Below are positions 25,313-31,948 of a stretch of 36,004 bases of DNA, piece by piece. The DNA comes from a virus. The number at the start of each line of letters is the position of its first letter. Position 1 is the first letter of the stretch. The notes beneath the pieces are model-generated. The model was not told the DNA's origin, ran no database searches, and saw only the letters and a list, made by a program, of their open reading frames with translations. The stretch is taken from positions 1-36,004 of IMG/VR virus record IMGVR_UViG_3300030328_001411; one strand, given 5' to 3'. A program made the position numbers and the translations under genes.

Positions 25313-26000
25313 TTTCTAAATCTTCCTTTCTTTGATTGAATGTTAGTTCAACATCAAGTGATAAACTTTTGTTGTTTGCTTTATCCCAAGCTATAAGCTC
25401 TTCGTATTTTTTTTGATTCTTAGTTATCCAGGCTAGTAATGAAGCCTGGCTTTGCATTTTTACTATTTCCTGGATCCATCTTAATGATATTTTATGCCAG
25501 GCATTTTCTTCTGGACTTACATCTGGATCATCTTTTATTTCTTGATCTTCTTCCTGGTGCTTTCTAATTCCTTCAGATTTTTCTATTTCATTGATACTGG
25601 CATATTCGCCACCATGTAATCCAAGACTTGATAAAGCTCTTCCGATTGCAGACGTTTCACAATTTTCAACAGCTGATGTTTCATTTACATGAGGTGAGTT
25701 TGCAAAAACTCTTCCTCTTACTTCTTCAGCTAGTCCAGATCCAATAACTTTTTCATTTAAAGTTATAAGTGCTTTTACTACAACTTTTTCACCATCATCT
25801 TTTACAATACTTGTATCTATTCCATAATCCATTCCAAAAATTTCTCTGAATATTTCCATACGTTTAGATACCTGGAGATAATTTTTACCACCTTTTACTC
25901 TAACACCTTGTGTTTTATTCTGCTCGTTAGCCTTTTCCATTGCATGAATAAGCTGCATGGTTGTTCCTTTTAAACTTTCAGCTGGTAATGTTTTTTTCAT
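25302..26000 (-). CDS. Putative single-strand annealing protein
   Basis: The start is the ATG that overlaps the upstream nuclease stop (ATGA at 26000-25997), giving 232 residues; a longer frame to 26051 is less likely. The core 'YLQVSKRMEIFREIFGMDYGI', a strand-rich middle and 'NCETSAIGRALSSLGLHGG' are typical of phage recombination (Sak/Rad52-like or Erf-like) proteins, followed by a charged linker and a C-terminal helix domain. It would anneal resected single strands in concert with the adjacent exonuclease. The exact SSAP family is uncertain. Confidence 0.6.
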   Translation of the reverse strand: MKKTLPAESLKGTTMQLIHAMEKANEQNKTQGVRVKGGKNYLQVSKRMEIFREIFGMDYGIDTSIVKDDGEKVVVKALITLNEKVIGSGLAEEVRGRVFANSPHVNETSAVENCETSAIGRALSSLGLHGGEYASINEIEKSEGIRKHQEEDQEIKDDPDVSPEENAWHKISLRWIQEIVKMQSQASLLAWITKNQKKYEELIAWDKANNKSLSLDVELTFNQRKEDLENGN

Positions 26001-26929
26001 TCCCAAAACTTTCTTGCTTCTTGAATTATAACTGGTGGTTCTTTCCAGCAAAGATCTGAATAATCTGTGTGTTCCATTTCAAAGAGCTGTTCTTTTGTAC
26101 TGCAAACTTTCAATAATCTTTCAGTAACTTTATTGTAATTAATTATATTCTTAACAATCCTAGCCAGGTTTTCATTAGACAGCTCTGGTGAATTGTCCTG
26201 GTCAAATACTCTGTAGTCTTTTTCAGTTGCATAAACCAGGAAAGGAGGAAGTCCTCCGTTTACTGCCCAGAAACCAGCGACCTGGTATAAGTGCGACTTC
26301 TCAAAAGGTCCAGATAAACTGGAGGGAAGGGACCCAGCTCTCCAGCCAGATTTAGTTGTAGCTACTGTTGACCATTTAGTTTTAAGATCACCACGCCTAG
26401 CATAATCTGGCTTTGTATTGTATGGCAGCTCATTACCTGGAAGGATCCCCAGGTAATCAGTTTCACCAATGATTTTATTCTCCTTACTCAATGCCTGGCG
26501 TAATCCAGTTAAAGCATTTTTAGCAACAAGGGGAACCTCCTCGTAATACTTATTATACTTTTTATAGTCTAATCCCTCGTCCCATTCTCTGTGTTGGTAG
26601 CCAAGTAATAAATCTTCCTTCACAGATTTCAGAGCGTCCTCAAATTGTACCTCATTTAATAAAACAAGATCGCATATAGCTTGGACAGCTCGTCCAGCTA
26701 ACATATTTGCATTGTCTGATTGGTTACGTTTAGAATCAAACTTATCCAGAATACGCCAGGCATCTTTCTTTTTATTACTGTCAGACTCCTCGTCTTTAAT
26801 AATTTCCCAGGCGTGCGAAACCATAGGACGAATATGAACTTTATCAAAGAAAGTCTTACACCTGGTCTTACTCATAGGATTACTATGATGTAAGTAGTTG
26901 TGTCTGATTGCCCATGATATATCGTTCAT
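25997..26929 (-). CDS. PD-(D/E)XK exonuclease
   Basis: This 310-residue protein has the nuclease core: E156 in GETDYL, PD at 174-175 and D181-L-K183 in RRGDLKTKW, then the YQVAGFWAVNGG motif (215-226), which is the RecB/Cas4-type motif IV. It pairs with the following annealing protein as a two-part recombination system like lambda Exo-Bet. The gene begins the leftward early operon behind an operator-bearing promoter. GAGG lies 12 bases before the ATG inside a 29-bp inverted repeat. Confidence 0.72.
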   Translation of the reverse strand: MNDISWAIRHNYLHHSNPMSKTRCKTFFDKVHIRPMVSHAWEIIKDEESDSNKKKDAWRILDKFDSKRNQSDNANMLAGRAVQAICDLVLLNEVQFEDALKSVKEDLLLGYQHREWDEGLDYKKYNKYYEEVPLVAKNALTGLRQALSKENKIIGETDYLGILPGNELPYNTKPDYARRGDLKTKWSTVATTKSGWRAGSLPSSLSGPFEKSHLYQVAGFWAVNGGLPPFLVYATEKDYRVFDQDNSPELSNENLARIVKNIINYNKVTERLLKVCSTKEQLFEMEHTDYSDLCWKEPPVIIQEARKFWE

Positions 26930-26934
26930 AAAAA

Positions 26935-26963
26935 AAGTTCCTCAAGTAATACTTGAAGAACTT
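26935..26963 (-). promoter_or_regulatory. 29-bp interrupted palindrome over start of early operon
   Basis: AAGTTC-CT-CAAGTA-A-TACTTG-AA-GAACTT reads as a double-armed inverted repeat. It covers the -10 box of the operon promoter at one end and the ribosome binding site of the exonuclease at the other. As DNA it could bind a dimeric regulator. As RNA its inner arms could cover the ribosome site, but the predicted transcript start lies within the repeat, so the full hairpin would form only in longer transcripts. Confidence 0.6.
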
Positions 26964-26987
26964 AATTTGTCTGACGCTTAACGTCAA
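26959..26987 (-). promoter_or_regulatory. Early leftward promoter with operator
   Basis: On the minus strand TTGACG (26987-26982), 17 bases, then TAAGTT (26964-26959). The -35 box is part of operator TGACGCTTAACGTCA (26972-26986), one mismatch from symmetry. It would drive exonuclease, annealing protein and excisionase under repressor control. Confidence 0.65.
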
Positions 26988-27022
26988 TAGCCTTGATACA
27001 TTTTTTTTAAGTCATTGACGTT

Positions 27023-27856
27023 TTATAAGGTATATCCTTGATTTGAATAGTTATTTATTTCGCCATTGGTATATGTATCAATGAAGTTTTTTTCCAGTTG
27101 AACGACTACTGGACACGCCCAGTTTACTGTAATTCCCTTGTAGTTATTCGATTCGTCTGACTTGGCTACTTCCCACATACCAGTTATATCAAAAAGTTCA
27201 CCATCTGACCTGGGCATTAAACGTCCAGTAAGTATTGTGTCTTTACCATCTACAGTACAGCCACAAATTGACCAGGCATTTATTGATCTTTCGTCAATGC
27301 ACTTGTTTTTATTTTGCATATCAAACAAATCAACAGCTCCATACTTTAAAGAATTTGGATTGCTTGTTAATATTCTTTGACCTTCAAAAAAAGATGGAAA
27401 GTTTGTAGGTAAATACAAATTTTCTTCATTTTTAATAAGTTCTGTTTCCCTGGATAAATATTTTCTACTTGTTTTAATAATAATTGGATCTGGTTCAAAC
27501 TGGACCACGCCAGGTGGCAGCTTTAACAGATCTGCAAGTTTAATTATATCTTCCTTGCTTGCTTGTTGTTTGTTTTTTAACCATCTATTCAAGGTTTCTG
27601 GAGGTTTCTCCAGTTCCTTTGCTAGACTAGCCTGGGTAAAACCTTGTTTCTCCATGGCTGCTTGTACTAATTTATTCATCAGTTCCCCTTTTATTTTAAT
27701 TCTCTTTCCAAAAAAAGTTATTGACGGAGGAGTAAGTTTATTATGTTTTCTTAGTTGTCTTATTGTTTGTTTACTAAAATAATCATTGATTTGAATAACA
27801 GTTTTCTTTTGACCTTTCCAATAAGACAACTGCTCATTAAGTGTCCCTTGTTTCAT
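27023..27856 (-). CDS. Repressor-like protein with XRE helix-turn-helix
   Basis: This 277-residue protein has an XRE-type HTH at residues about 60-115 (MNKLVQAAMEKQGFTQASLA, then KPPETLNRWLKNKQ). The C-terminal part is not a clear S24 peptidase, so SOS cleavage is not supported. There are two possible starts, both with good ribosome sites: ATG at 27856 (AAGGAG) and ATG at 27679, codon 60, exactly before the HTH (AAGGGG). It lies leftward and divergent from the Cro-like gene, with operators between, as an immunity repressor would. Confidence 0.65.
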   Translation of the reverse strand: MKQGTLNEQLSYWKGQKKTVIQINDYFSKQTIRQLRKHNKLTPPSITFFGKRIKIKGELMNKLVQAAMEKQGFTQASLAKELEKPPETLNRWLKNKQQASKEDIIKLADLLKLPPGVVQFEPDPIIIKTSRKYLSRETELIKNEENLYLPTNFPSFFEGQRILTSNPNSLKYGAVDLFDMQNKNKCIDERSINAWSICGCTVDGKDTILTGRLMPRSDGELFDITGMWEVAKSDESNNYKGITVNWACPVVVQLEKNFIDTYTNGEINNYSNQGYTL

Positions 27857-28010
27857 TAAAATTACTCCTTCCTGGTGGTGAATTTTGCCTTCGGAATAAA
27901 CCCCACCCCCATTTAGAGTTTTTTCCTTTAGTGGGTCTTAGGCTTCCATTCATACCTAACCCATGTCTGGATTTAATTAGATTAATTTTGTTACTAACTA
28001 TTGTTGCCAT
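27837..28010 (-). CDS. 57-residue ORF ahead of repressor gene
   Basis: ATG at 28010 is preceded by GGGAGG at about 10 bases, and the frame stays open for 57 codons, overlapping the repressor start by 20 bases. The product is basic with KGKNSKWGWGLFRRQ near its middle. No family is recognised. It may be a real small protein, or a leader ORF that couples to repressor translation. Confidence 0.4.
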   Translation of the reverse strand: MATIVSNKINLIKSRHGLGMNGSLRPTKGKNSKWGWGLFRRQNSPPGRSNFNETRDT

Positions 28011-28040
28011 TTAAAAACACCCTCCCTTTCTTCCTAATGT

Positions 28041-28055
28041 TGTCGTTAAACGTCA
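28041..28055. promoter_or_regulatory. Operator, repressor side
   Basis: TGTCGTTAAACGTCA has one mismatch from the perfect palindrome seen before the integrase. It lies 30 bases upstream of the 57-residue leftward ORF and 40 bp, centre to centre, from the operator at 28081. The pair forms the intergenic switch between the repressor and Cro-like genes. Confidence 0.7.
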
Positions 28056-28079
28056 TGTGTAAAAAAGTTTTTAAAACTA

Positions 28080-28109
28080 TTGACCATAAACGTCAAGTTA
28101 ATTTATATT
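28080..28109 (+). promoter_or_regulatory. Rightward early promoter with operator, apparently leaderless
   Basis: TTGACC (28080-28085), 18 bases, then TATATT (28104-28109). The degenerate operator TGACCATAAACGTCA (28081-28095) overlaps the -35 box. The expected transcript start falls within about a base of the ATG at 28117, and no purine-rich ribosome site lies upstream. Confidence 0.65.
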
Positions 28110-28116
28110 TGATTAC

Positions 28117-28332
28117 ATGAAACTTGATAAATGGCGAAAAGAAAATAACCTCAGTTACTCTGAATTAGCCAGGAAACTGGGACAAAACGAGGCAACAATA
28201 GCAAGACGCTGGTGTTATCCTCCTGGAGATAATCGACAGCTCATTCCAAGAAAAGGACCCAACATGGACCGAATCATTGAAATTACTGGAGGAGCTGTTA
28301 TGCCAAATGATTTTTACATGAGGGACGATTAA
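28117..28332 (+). CDS. Cro/CI-like small DNA-binding protein
   Basis: This 71-residue protein is nearly all helix-turn-helix: LDKWRKENNLSYSELARKLG, then NEATIARRWCYPPGD, of Cro/C1/YdaS-like type. It opens the rightward early genes, divergent to the repressor, and would act as Cro does by binding the shared operators. The mRNA is probably leaderless, as lambda cI is from its maintenance promoter. Its stop overlaps the next ATG (TAATG). Confidence 0.72.
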   Translation: MKLDKWRKENNLSYSELARKLGQNEATIARRWCYPPGDNRQLIPRKGPNMDRIIEITGGAVMPNDFYMRDD

Positions 28333-28646
28333 TGGGAAAAATGTCCAGGGATAAAGGAGCCAGGAGAGAGCGTGAGCTGGTTAACTTGTTTAAAGACAAT
28401 AACATACACGCAGAAAGGGTCCCTTTGTCTGGTGCAGCTGGAGGACGTTTTTCTGGTGATGTAGATGTTTATATCAATGGCAAAGATGAACAGCCACTTG
28501 TCGCAGAATTAAAAGCCAGGGCAAGTGGATCTGGTTTTATTACATTAGAGAAATGGCTTGGAGAAAATGATCTCCTGGTCTTATGGCGTGATCGCCAGGA
28601 ACCATTAGTGGTCCAAACTTTATCTAACTGGATAGGAGTTAAGTAA
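28332..28646 (+). CDS. Hjc-like Holliday junction resolvase/nuclease
   Basis: This 104-residue protein shows the Hjc-type endonuclease pattern: KGARRERELVNLF (E13/E15), GGRFSGDVDVYI with D43 and D45, and AELKAR with E59 and K61, followed by a beta strand and helix. It would resolve recombination intermediates before packaging. It is coupled to the Cro-like gene. The small size equals the catalytic core only. Confidence 0.75.
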   Translation: MGKMSRDKGARRERELVNLFKDNNIHAERVPLSGAAGGRFSGDVDVYINGKDEQPLVAELKARASGSGFITLEKWLGENDLLVLWRDRQEPLVVQTLSNWIGVK

Positions 28647-28793
28647 ATGCAAAAGAAAAAAAGGGGACGCCCTAGAAAGGTAAAAGAAATGCTAAAAGAA
28701 CCGATTAAAACACTTAAAGATATTCCCCAGGAATTTAAATCAAAAAAGAGAGTGAGCTTTTGGGCATGGCTATTTCCAAAGATCTGGAAGTAA
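28647..28793 (+). CDS. Small AT-hook protein
   Basis: This 48-residue protein begins MQKKKRGRPRKVKEM; RGRP flanked by Lys/Arg is the AT-hook core that binds AT-rich minor groove. The C-terminus is aromatic (SFWAWLFPKIWK) and may touch membrane or protein. It begins directly after the resolvase stop, and its end overlaps the next gene by 28 bases. Confidence 0.5.
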   Translation: MQKKKRGRPRKVKEMLKEPIKTLKDIPQEFKSKKRVSFWAWLFPKIWK

Positions 28794-28933
28794 GTTCAGA
28801 CTTTTGTCCAATATGCAAATCTAAGCTCAATGTTATGACCAGGGAAAAAGATTTAATTATAAGGTGCTGCCCTACTTGCAAGGTAATTATTCAAGATAAA
28901 TTAAAAAGGGGATTGCCAGATGAGAAAAAATAG
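28766..28933 (+). CDS. Small zinc-ribbon protein
   Basis: This 55-residue protein has CPIC at about 14-17 and CPTC at 35-38, spaced as a one-zinc ribbon. Such miniproteins in early regions are often transcription or replication accessories, but no role can be assigned. Its end overlaps the next ATG by 14 bases. Confidence 0.5.
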   Translation: MAISKDLEVSSDFCPICKSKLNVMTREKDLIIRCCPTCKVIIQDKLKRGLPDEKK

Positions 28934-29222
28934 TTTATCTCCTTCCAGGTATAACAACGAAGCAAGACCTCGAGGTTATAACCCCACTAATACTTATTCT
29001 TTACTACAAGGTATAACTAAGAGTACTAGTTATAACTATGTCCAGGCCGTTAAAAGAAACAAGGAACGGCCATTTGAAGAGCAGCAACGCAGAGTCCTAA
29101 AAAAACTTAGATCCAGGCTATCCAGGGACGCTTACATGGAATTTGTAAACGCATTGCAGCAACAATCATTAATGAAAAGAGCTATGACTCTAAAAGACCT
29201 GGAAGTAAAACTTGGAAAATGA
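28920..29222 (+). CDS. Hypothetical early protein
   Basis: This 100-residue, strongly basic, Arg/Lys/Gln-rich, helical protein has RPRGYNPTNTYSLLQG near its start and RRVLKKLRSRLSRDAYMEF in the middle. It is probably nucleic-acid binding by charge. It overlaps the zinc-ribbon gene before it and the DUF6362-like gene after it, so it belongs to the rightward early operon. Confidence 0.5.
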   Translation: MRKNSLSPSRYNNEARPRGYNPTNTYSLLQGITKSTSYNYVQAVKRNKERPFEEQQRRVLKKLRSRLSRDAYMEFVNALQQQSLMKRAMTLKDLEVKLGK

Positions 29223-29616
29223 ATTTACGACTTTAAGCCTGGACGAGCTGTTCATGGAAGCAGCTGAAACTGAACGCAAGCTCCCACCAGCTACAAGGAA
29301 AGCTATGTTGTCGAGCTGGGTTGATTATGATCCAGGCTGGTCAGCTTATGGTTATACAGTATTGACACCGACTAAGCTCAAAGCAAACGCCCAGGAAATA
29401 TCCAGGTTAGACCAGGCACTTGAGCTGGGTTTGATGTTAACTTCTGAGGAAAGGCGAATAGTCTGGGCAGTAGCTCATTCGGCTGCTTTTCGTGATCGTG
29501 GACCAGCCTGGTCAAAGATTGCCAGGTTACTGCACATGAAAGATCCACGCATAATAAAAAGGCGTTACCTGGATATCATGGTACGCCTTTATTTTAGGTT
29601 GAAAGCTAGGAGTTAG
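29212..29616 (+). CDS. DUF6362-like protein, possible late regulator
   Basis: This 134-residue protein starts at TTG (29212), overlapping the previous gene. The segment 'SRLDQALELGLMLTSEERRIVWAVAHSAAFRDRGPAWSKIARLLHMKDPRIIKRRYLDIMVRL' looks like the DUF6362 family found in alphaproteobacterial phages and reads as a helix-turn-helix-like region. As last gene of the early rightward operon, ahead of the late leader, it is the best candidate for a late activator or antiterminator (inference). Its stop overlaps the convergent gene's stop. Confidence 0.55.
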   Translation: MENEFTTLSLDELFMEAAETERKLPPATRKAMLSSWVDYDPGWSAYGYTVLTPTKLKANAQEISRLDQALELGLMLTSEERRIVWAVAHSAAFRDRGPAWSKIARLLHMKDPRIIKRRYLDIMVRLYFRLKARS

Positions 29617-29879
29617 CTGTATTTAAAGTGAGTAGCTCCGTCCTGGTCCTTGTAAGCCTTGTCCCAGGCGTAACCTTCAACAATACATGGTCTTAAATGT
29701 GTTCCGTCCTGGTTTGTATATCGCATGATATACTTTTTACCATCTTGACCAACATGACCTTTTTTATTCCATTCTTCTTTTGTAATTTTAACGTACTTAA
29801 TTCCATCTATTTCAATTAAGTCCATGTATTTTTTTCTCCTTTCATTTATTTCTGCAATTTCTTTTTTATCCAAAAACAT
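29613..29879 (-). CDS. Hypothetical accessory protein
   Basis: This 88-residue, charged protein is strand-rich in the second half (KYIMRYTNQDGTHLRP and IVEGYAWDKAYKDQDGATHFKYS). A second start at residue 19 has its own AAGGAG and would give 70 residues. It is last in the leftward group 30852-29613. No family is recognised. Confidence 0.5.
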   Translation of the reverse strand: MFLDKKEIAEINERRKKYMDLIEIDGIKYVKITKEEWNKKGHVGQDGKKYIMRYTNQDGTHLRPCIVEGYAWDKAYKDQDGATHFKYS

Positions 29880-29881
29880 AA

Positions 29882-30397
29882 TTATTTAACCTCCAATCCG
29901 TTTTTAGCAATACAAGCAGCTGCTTTGTAGTTTATCGCCTGGTTGATTTGTTTAAGAACTTTGTCCTGGTTTTCTTTTGTCGCTGTAGGATCTGTTCCAG
30001 CTGGTTTGAATGTGAACTTGACACCTTCCATAACCTCGTTAAAAGCATTAACTTTGCAGATCTCAGCTTTCTGGGTGTCTGTTAACATCTCCCAGTATTT
30101 GTCAGCAAACTCTGCGATACCATCTGGATTTCTGTCACAAGCGTCACAATAAACGTAACCATTAGGCTCCTGGGTAACTATCATTGCTGTCATGTAAGTT
30201 CCCTTTTTAGGCTTACACCATTGACCAGTTTTTGGGTTCTTTGTAGCGTAGCAAAATCTATCGCCAAAACCTTTTTTAGTTTCTACCCAGTATCTTCTCT
30301 GGGTCTTGAACTTGTAACCCCAGGGATAATTGTCTACCTGGATCCCGGTTTCAAAATCTTTAGCCTGGGGAAATGCTTGTTTAGTTTGCATCAACAT
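29882..30397 (-). CDS. Hypothetical accessory protein with Cys pairs
   Basis: This 171-residue protein has a middle segment YVYCDACDRNPDGI (a CxxC that could bind metal) and several aromatic residues in the N-terminal half; the C-terminus is helical. It starts on the stop codon of the gene before it (TAATG). No family or catalytic motif is recognised. Confidence 0.5.
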   Translation of the reverse strand: MLMQTKQAFPQAKDFETGIQVDNYPWGYKFKTQRRYWVETKKGFGDRFCYATKNPKTGQWCKPKKGTYMTAMIVTQEPNGYVYCDACDRNPDGIAEFADKYWEMLTDTQKAEICKVNAFNEVMEGVKFTFKPAGTDPTATKENQDKVLKQINQAINYKAAACIAKNGLEVK

Positions 30398-30642
30398 TAT
30401 TGGTCCTCCTTTAATAAAACATTAAACATAGTGCCTTTTTTACCAACATAATATTCTTTGCCAGTAAGCTCTGTCATTGCTTTGGCTTTTTCCAAATGTT
30501 CTTTGTACATTGTAAAACCAGCAACATCTTGGTCTTTAATTTCATCAAATGGCTTTTTGGGTTCATTCATATATTCAAAATATTCGTCCATTTTAGCCTT
30601 AAACTTTCGTTGTCTTTCAGTTAATTTAATTTCTTTTTTCAA
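30397..30642 (-). CDS. Hypothetical accessory protein
   Basis: This 81-residue, Lys/Glu-rich, helical protein (EIKLTERQRKFKAKMDEYFE at the start) has a strand-like end (KEYYVGKKGTMFNVLL). It is in an operon with its neighbours by overlap. No function is assigned. Confidence 0.5.
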   Translation of the reverse strand: MKKEIKLTERQRKFKAKMDEYFEYMNEPKKPFDEIKDQDVAGFTMYKEHLEKAKAMTELTGKEYYVGKKGTMFNVLLKEDQ

Positions 30643-30654
30643 TCTACTGTATCC

Positions 30655-30852
30655 TTATTTGGTTGTTGTAATTTCCTCGTACCATCTACCACCATCAGTA
30701 AGGGTTGTTACCTTGCCAGTAGTATCGCTAACAATTTGTATTGTTGCGTATTTAAGATAGTGGTCAGCAATCCAGTTGCTTATTTCATCTTTGTTAATAT
30801 GCTCTTTGTTGGCTTTTGTGCCGTCTAGTTTGATTTGAAAAACTGTGTACAT
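30655..30852 (-). CDS. Hypothetical accessory protein, operon head
   Basis: This 65-residue protein with beta strands and a helix (MYTVFQIKLDGTKANKEHIN, then 'ISNWIADHYLKYATIQIV') is first gene of a leftward operon behind a strong, operator-covered promoter. AAGGAG is 10 bases before the ATG. No family is recognised. Confidence 0.55.
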   Translation of the reverse strand: MYTVFQIKLDGTKANKEHINKDEISNWIADHYLKYATIQIVSDTTGKVTTLTDGGRWYEEITTTK

Positions 30853-30879
30853 TAAATAAAAACTCCTTCCTACACCTTT

Positions 30880-30908
30880 TATATAAGTACGTTGTCGTTA
30901 AACGTCAA
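30880..30908 (-). promoter_or_regulatory. Leftward accessory promoter with operator
   Basis: On the minus strand TTGACG (30908-30903), 17 bases, then TATATA (30885-30880), the best promoter in the window. The operator TGTCGTTAAACGTCA (30893-30907) covers the -35 box and spacer. Confidence 0.78.
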
Positions 30909-30918
30909 GGTCATTGAC

Positions 30919-30951
30919 AAAAAAAAATGACATTTACATTAAAATATGTCA
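30919..30951 (-). terminator. Intrinsic terminator after TGT-like gene
   Basis: On the minus strand TGACAT and ATGTCA form a 6-bp stem (30951-30946 with 30933-30928) around a 12-base AT-rich loop, followed by nine T. The stem includes the stop codon of the gene it ends. Confidence 0.65.
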
Positions 30952-31698
30952 ATGAGCTACCTCGAAGAGTGGCATTTCAGCAAGCTCAATGCCTTTGACC
31001 TTGGCTGCTAGTCTGTCTGCAAACTCTCTAACATGGTTAATAAATTTCTTTTTTGTTCTGCAATGGTTGATTGCAATGTTGCAGCTATCGGCACTATCAA
31101 AGCCTATCTTGTGAAAGACACCTAGACCTCTCATCATGTGGATCCAGGGACGATCTTTATTATACTTTCTTTCCCAGTAATTCATGTGAGCAAAAACTTC
31201 TTTGATCTTTTCCATGTAAGCACTACCAGTTTTGTTCCTTGCTATATCAAATTCCTGGCAACTGCCAAAACCAACAAAGTTAAATATTCTGAATAACTTC
31301 TCTAACTGCTCCAGGCTTTCATTTAAATGCCAGATTGCCATAGCTCTTTCTGGGTATTTTAATTTGTCCTGGCGAAGAGCTTTAGCTATGAGCTGTAAGT
31401 TTTCTTCCTCGTTGCCATCAATCACATCTGGGATTACTGCAACAGCCTGGGGACATCTGTCCATTGCTGCATTTGCCCAGGCGTAAAAGCCGTCCCACCA
31501 GGCATCATCAAGAGTCAATCCTTGTTTCCAGGCTGTGAAAGCTCCATTGTCCAGGATTAGGATCTGGTCCTTACCAACCAGCTCAATACATTCGTCAAGC
31601 TGTTCTGGGTTCATATAACTGACGCAGAAGCTGCCACCTTTGAGCTGTGGTAGTAATCTCTTTGGAGTGATTGGAGTCCCATGAACTAGTCTTTTCAT
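30949..31698 (-). CDS. tRNA-guanine-transglycosylase-like protein (DpdA/DUF7221-like)
   Basis: This 249-residue protein resembles phage TIM-barrel proteins related to queuine tRNA-ribosyltransferase. Visible marks are ILILDNGAFTAWKQG (an Asp/Asn-Gly-Ala-Phe motif), AVAVIPDVIDGNEEEN with an Asp that fits a catalytic position, IWHLNE, FVGFGSC and GLGVF near the C-terminus. Members of this group insert 7-deazaguanines into DNA or act on tRNA. No preQ0 biosynthesis genes are present, so the base would have to come from the host. The AAGGAGG site is strong, and the gene is alone under an operator-bearing promoter. Confidence 0.6.
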   Translation of the reverse strand: MKRLVHGTPITPKRLLPQLKGGSFCVSYMNPEQLDECIELVGKDQILILDNGAFTAWKQGLTLDDAWWDGFYAWANAAMDRCPQAVAVIPDVIDGNEEENLQLIAKALRQDKLKYPERAMAIWHLNESLEQLEKLFRIFNFVGFGSCQEFDIARNKTGSAYMEKIKEVFAHMNYWERKYNKDRPWIHMMRGLGVFHKIGFDSADSCNIAINHCRTKKKFINHVREFADRLAAKVKGIELAEMPLFEVAH

Positions 31699-31725
31699 TG
31701 ATTACCTCCTTGTTGTTACACCTTT

Positions 31726-31754
31726 AATATGGATATCATGACGTTTAGTGTCAA
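31726..31754 (-). promoter_or_regulatory. Promoter of TGT-like gene with operator
   Basis: On the minus strand consensus TTGACA (31754-31749), 17 bases, CATATT (31731-31726). A degenerate operator, TGACGTTTAGTGTCA (31739-31753), overlaps the -35 box, with two mismatches from symmetry. Confidence 0.6.
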
Positions 31755-31805
31755 GGGCAATGATGAAAAAAACTTTAAAAAAGTTATAAAACATCAAAAT
31801 AATGT

Positions 31806-31834
31806 TTGACGGAATGTTCTGGAAAGTTTACAAA
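31806..31834 (+). promoter_or_regulatory. Late promoter candidate
   Basis: TTGACG (31806-31811), 17 bases, TACAAA (31829-31834), pointing at the terminase genes. No operator palindrome overlaps it, unlike the early promoters. All upstream genes nearby are leftward, so late transcription should begin in this gap. Confidence 0.55.
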
Positions 31835-31844
31835 TTTACCTAAA

Positions 31845-31921
31845 ATGGGGTGATGCTTCTACATACAAGTATATATTTCCTCCCAATGAAATGATTAATA
31901 ATTACTCACCTCATTTTTTTT
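31845..31921 (+). terminator. Late leader hairpin with T-tract
   Basis: ATGGGGTGA (31845-31853) and TCACCTCAT (31906-31914) pair over 9 bp with one G-U, enclosing 52 bases, followed by seven T. GATGCTT (31852-31858) can instead pair with AAGCATC (31932-31938), so the leader may switch between structures. Confidence 0.45.
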
Positions 31922-31948
31922 AAACATTGTTAAGCATCTAAACTAGGA

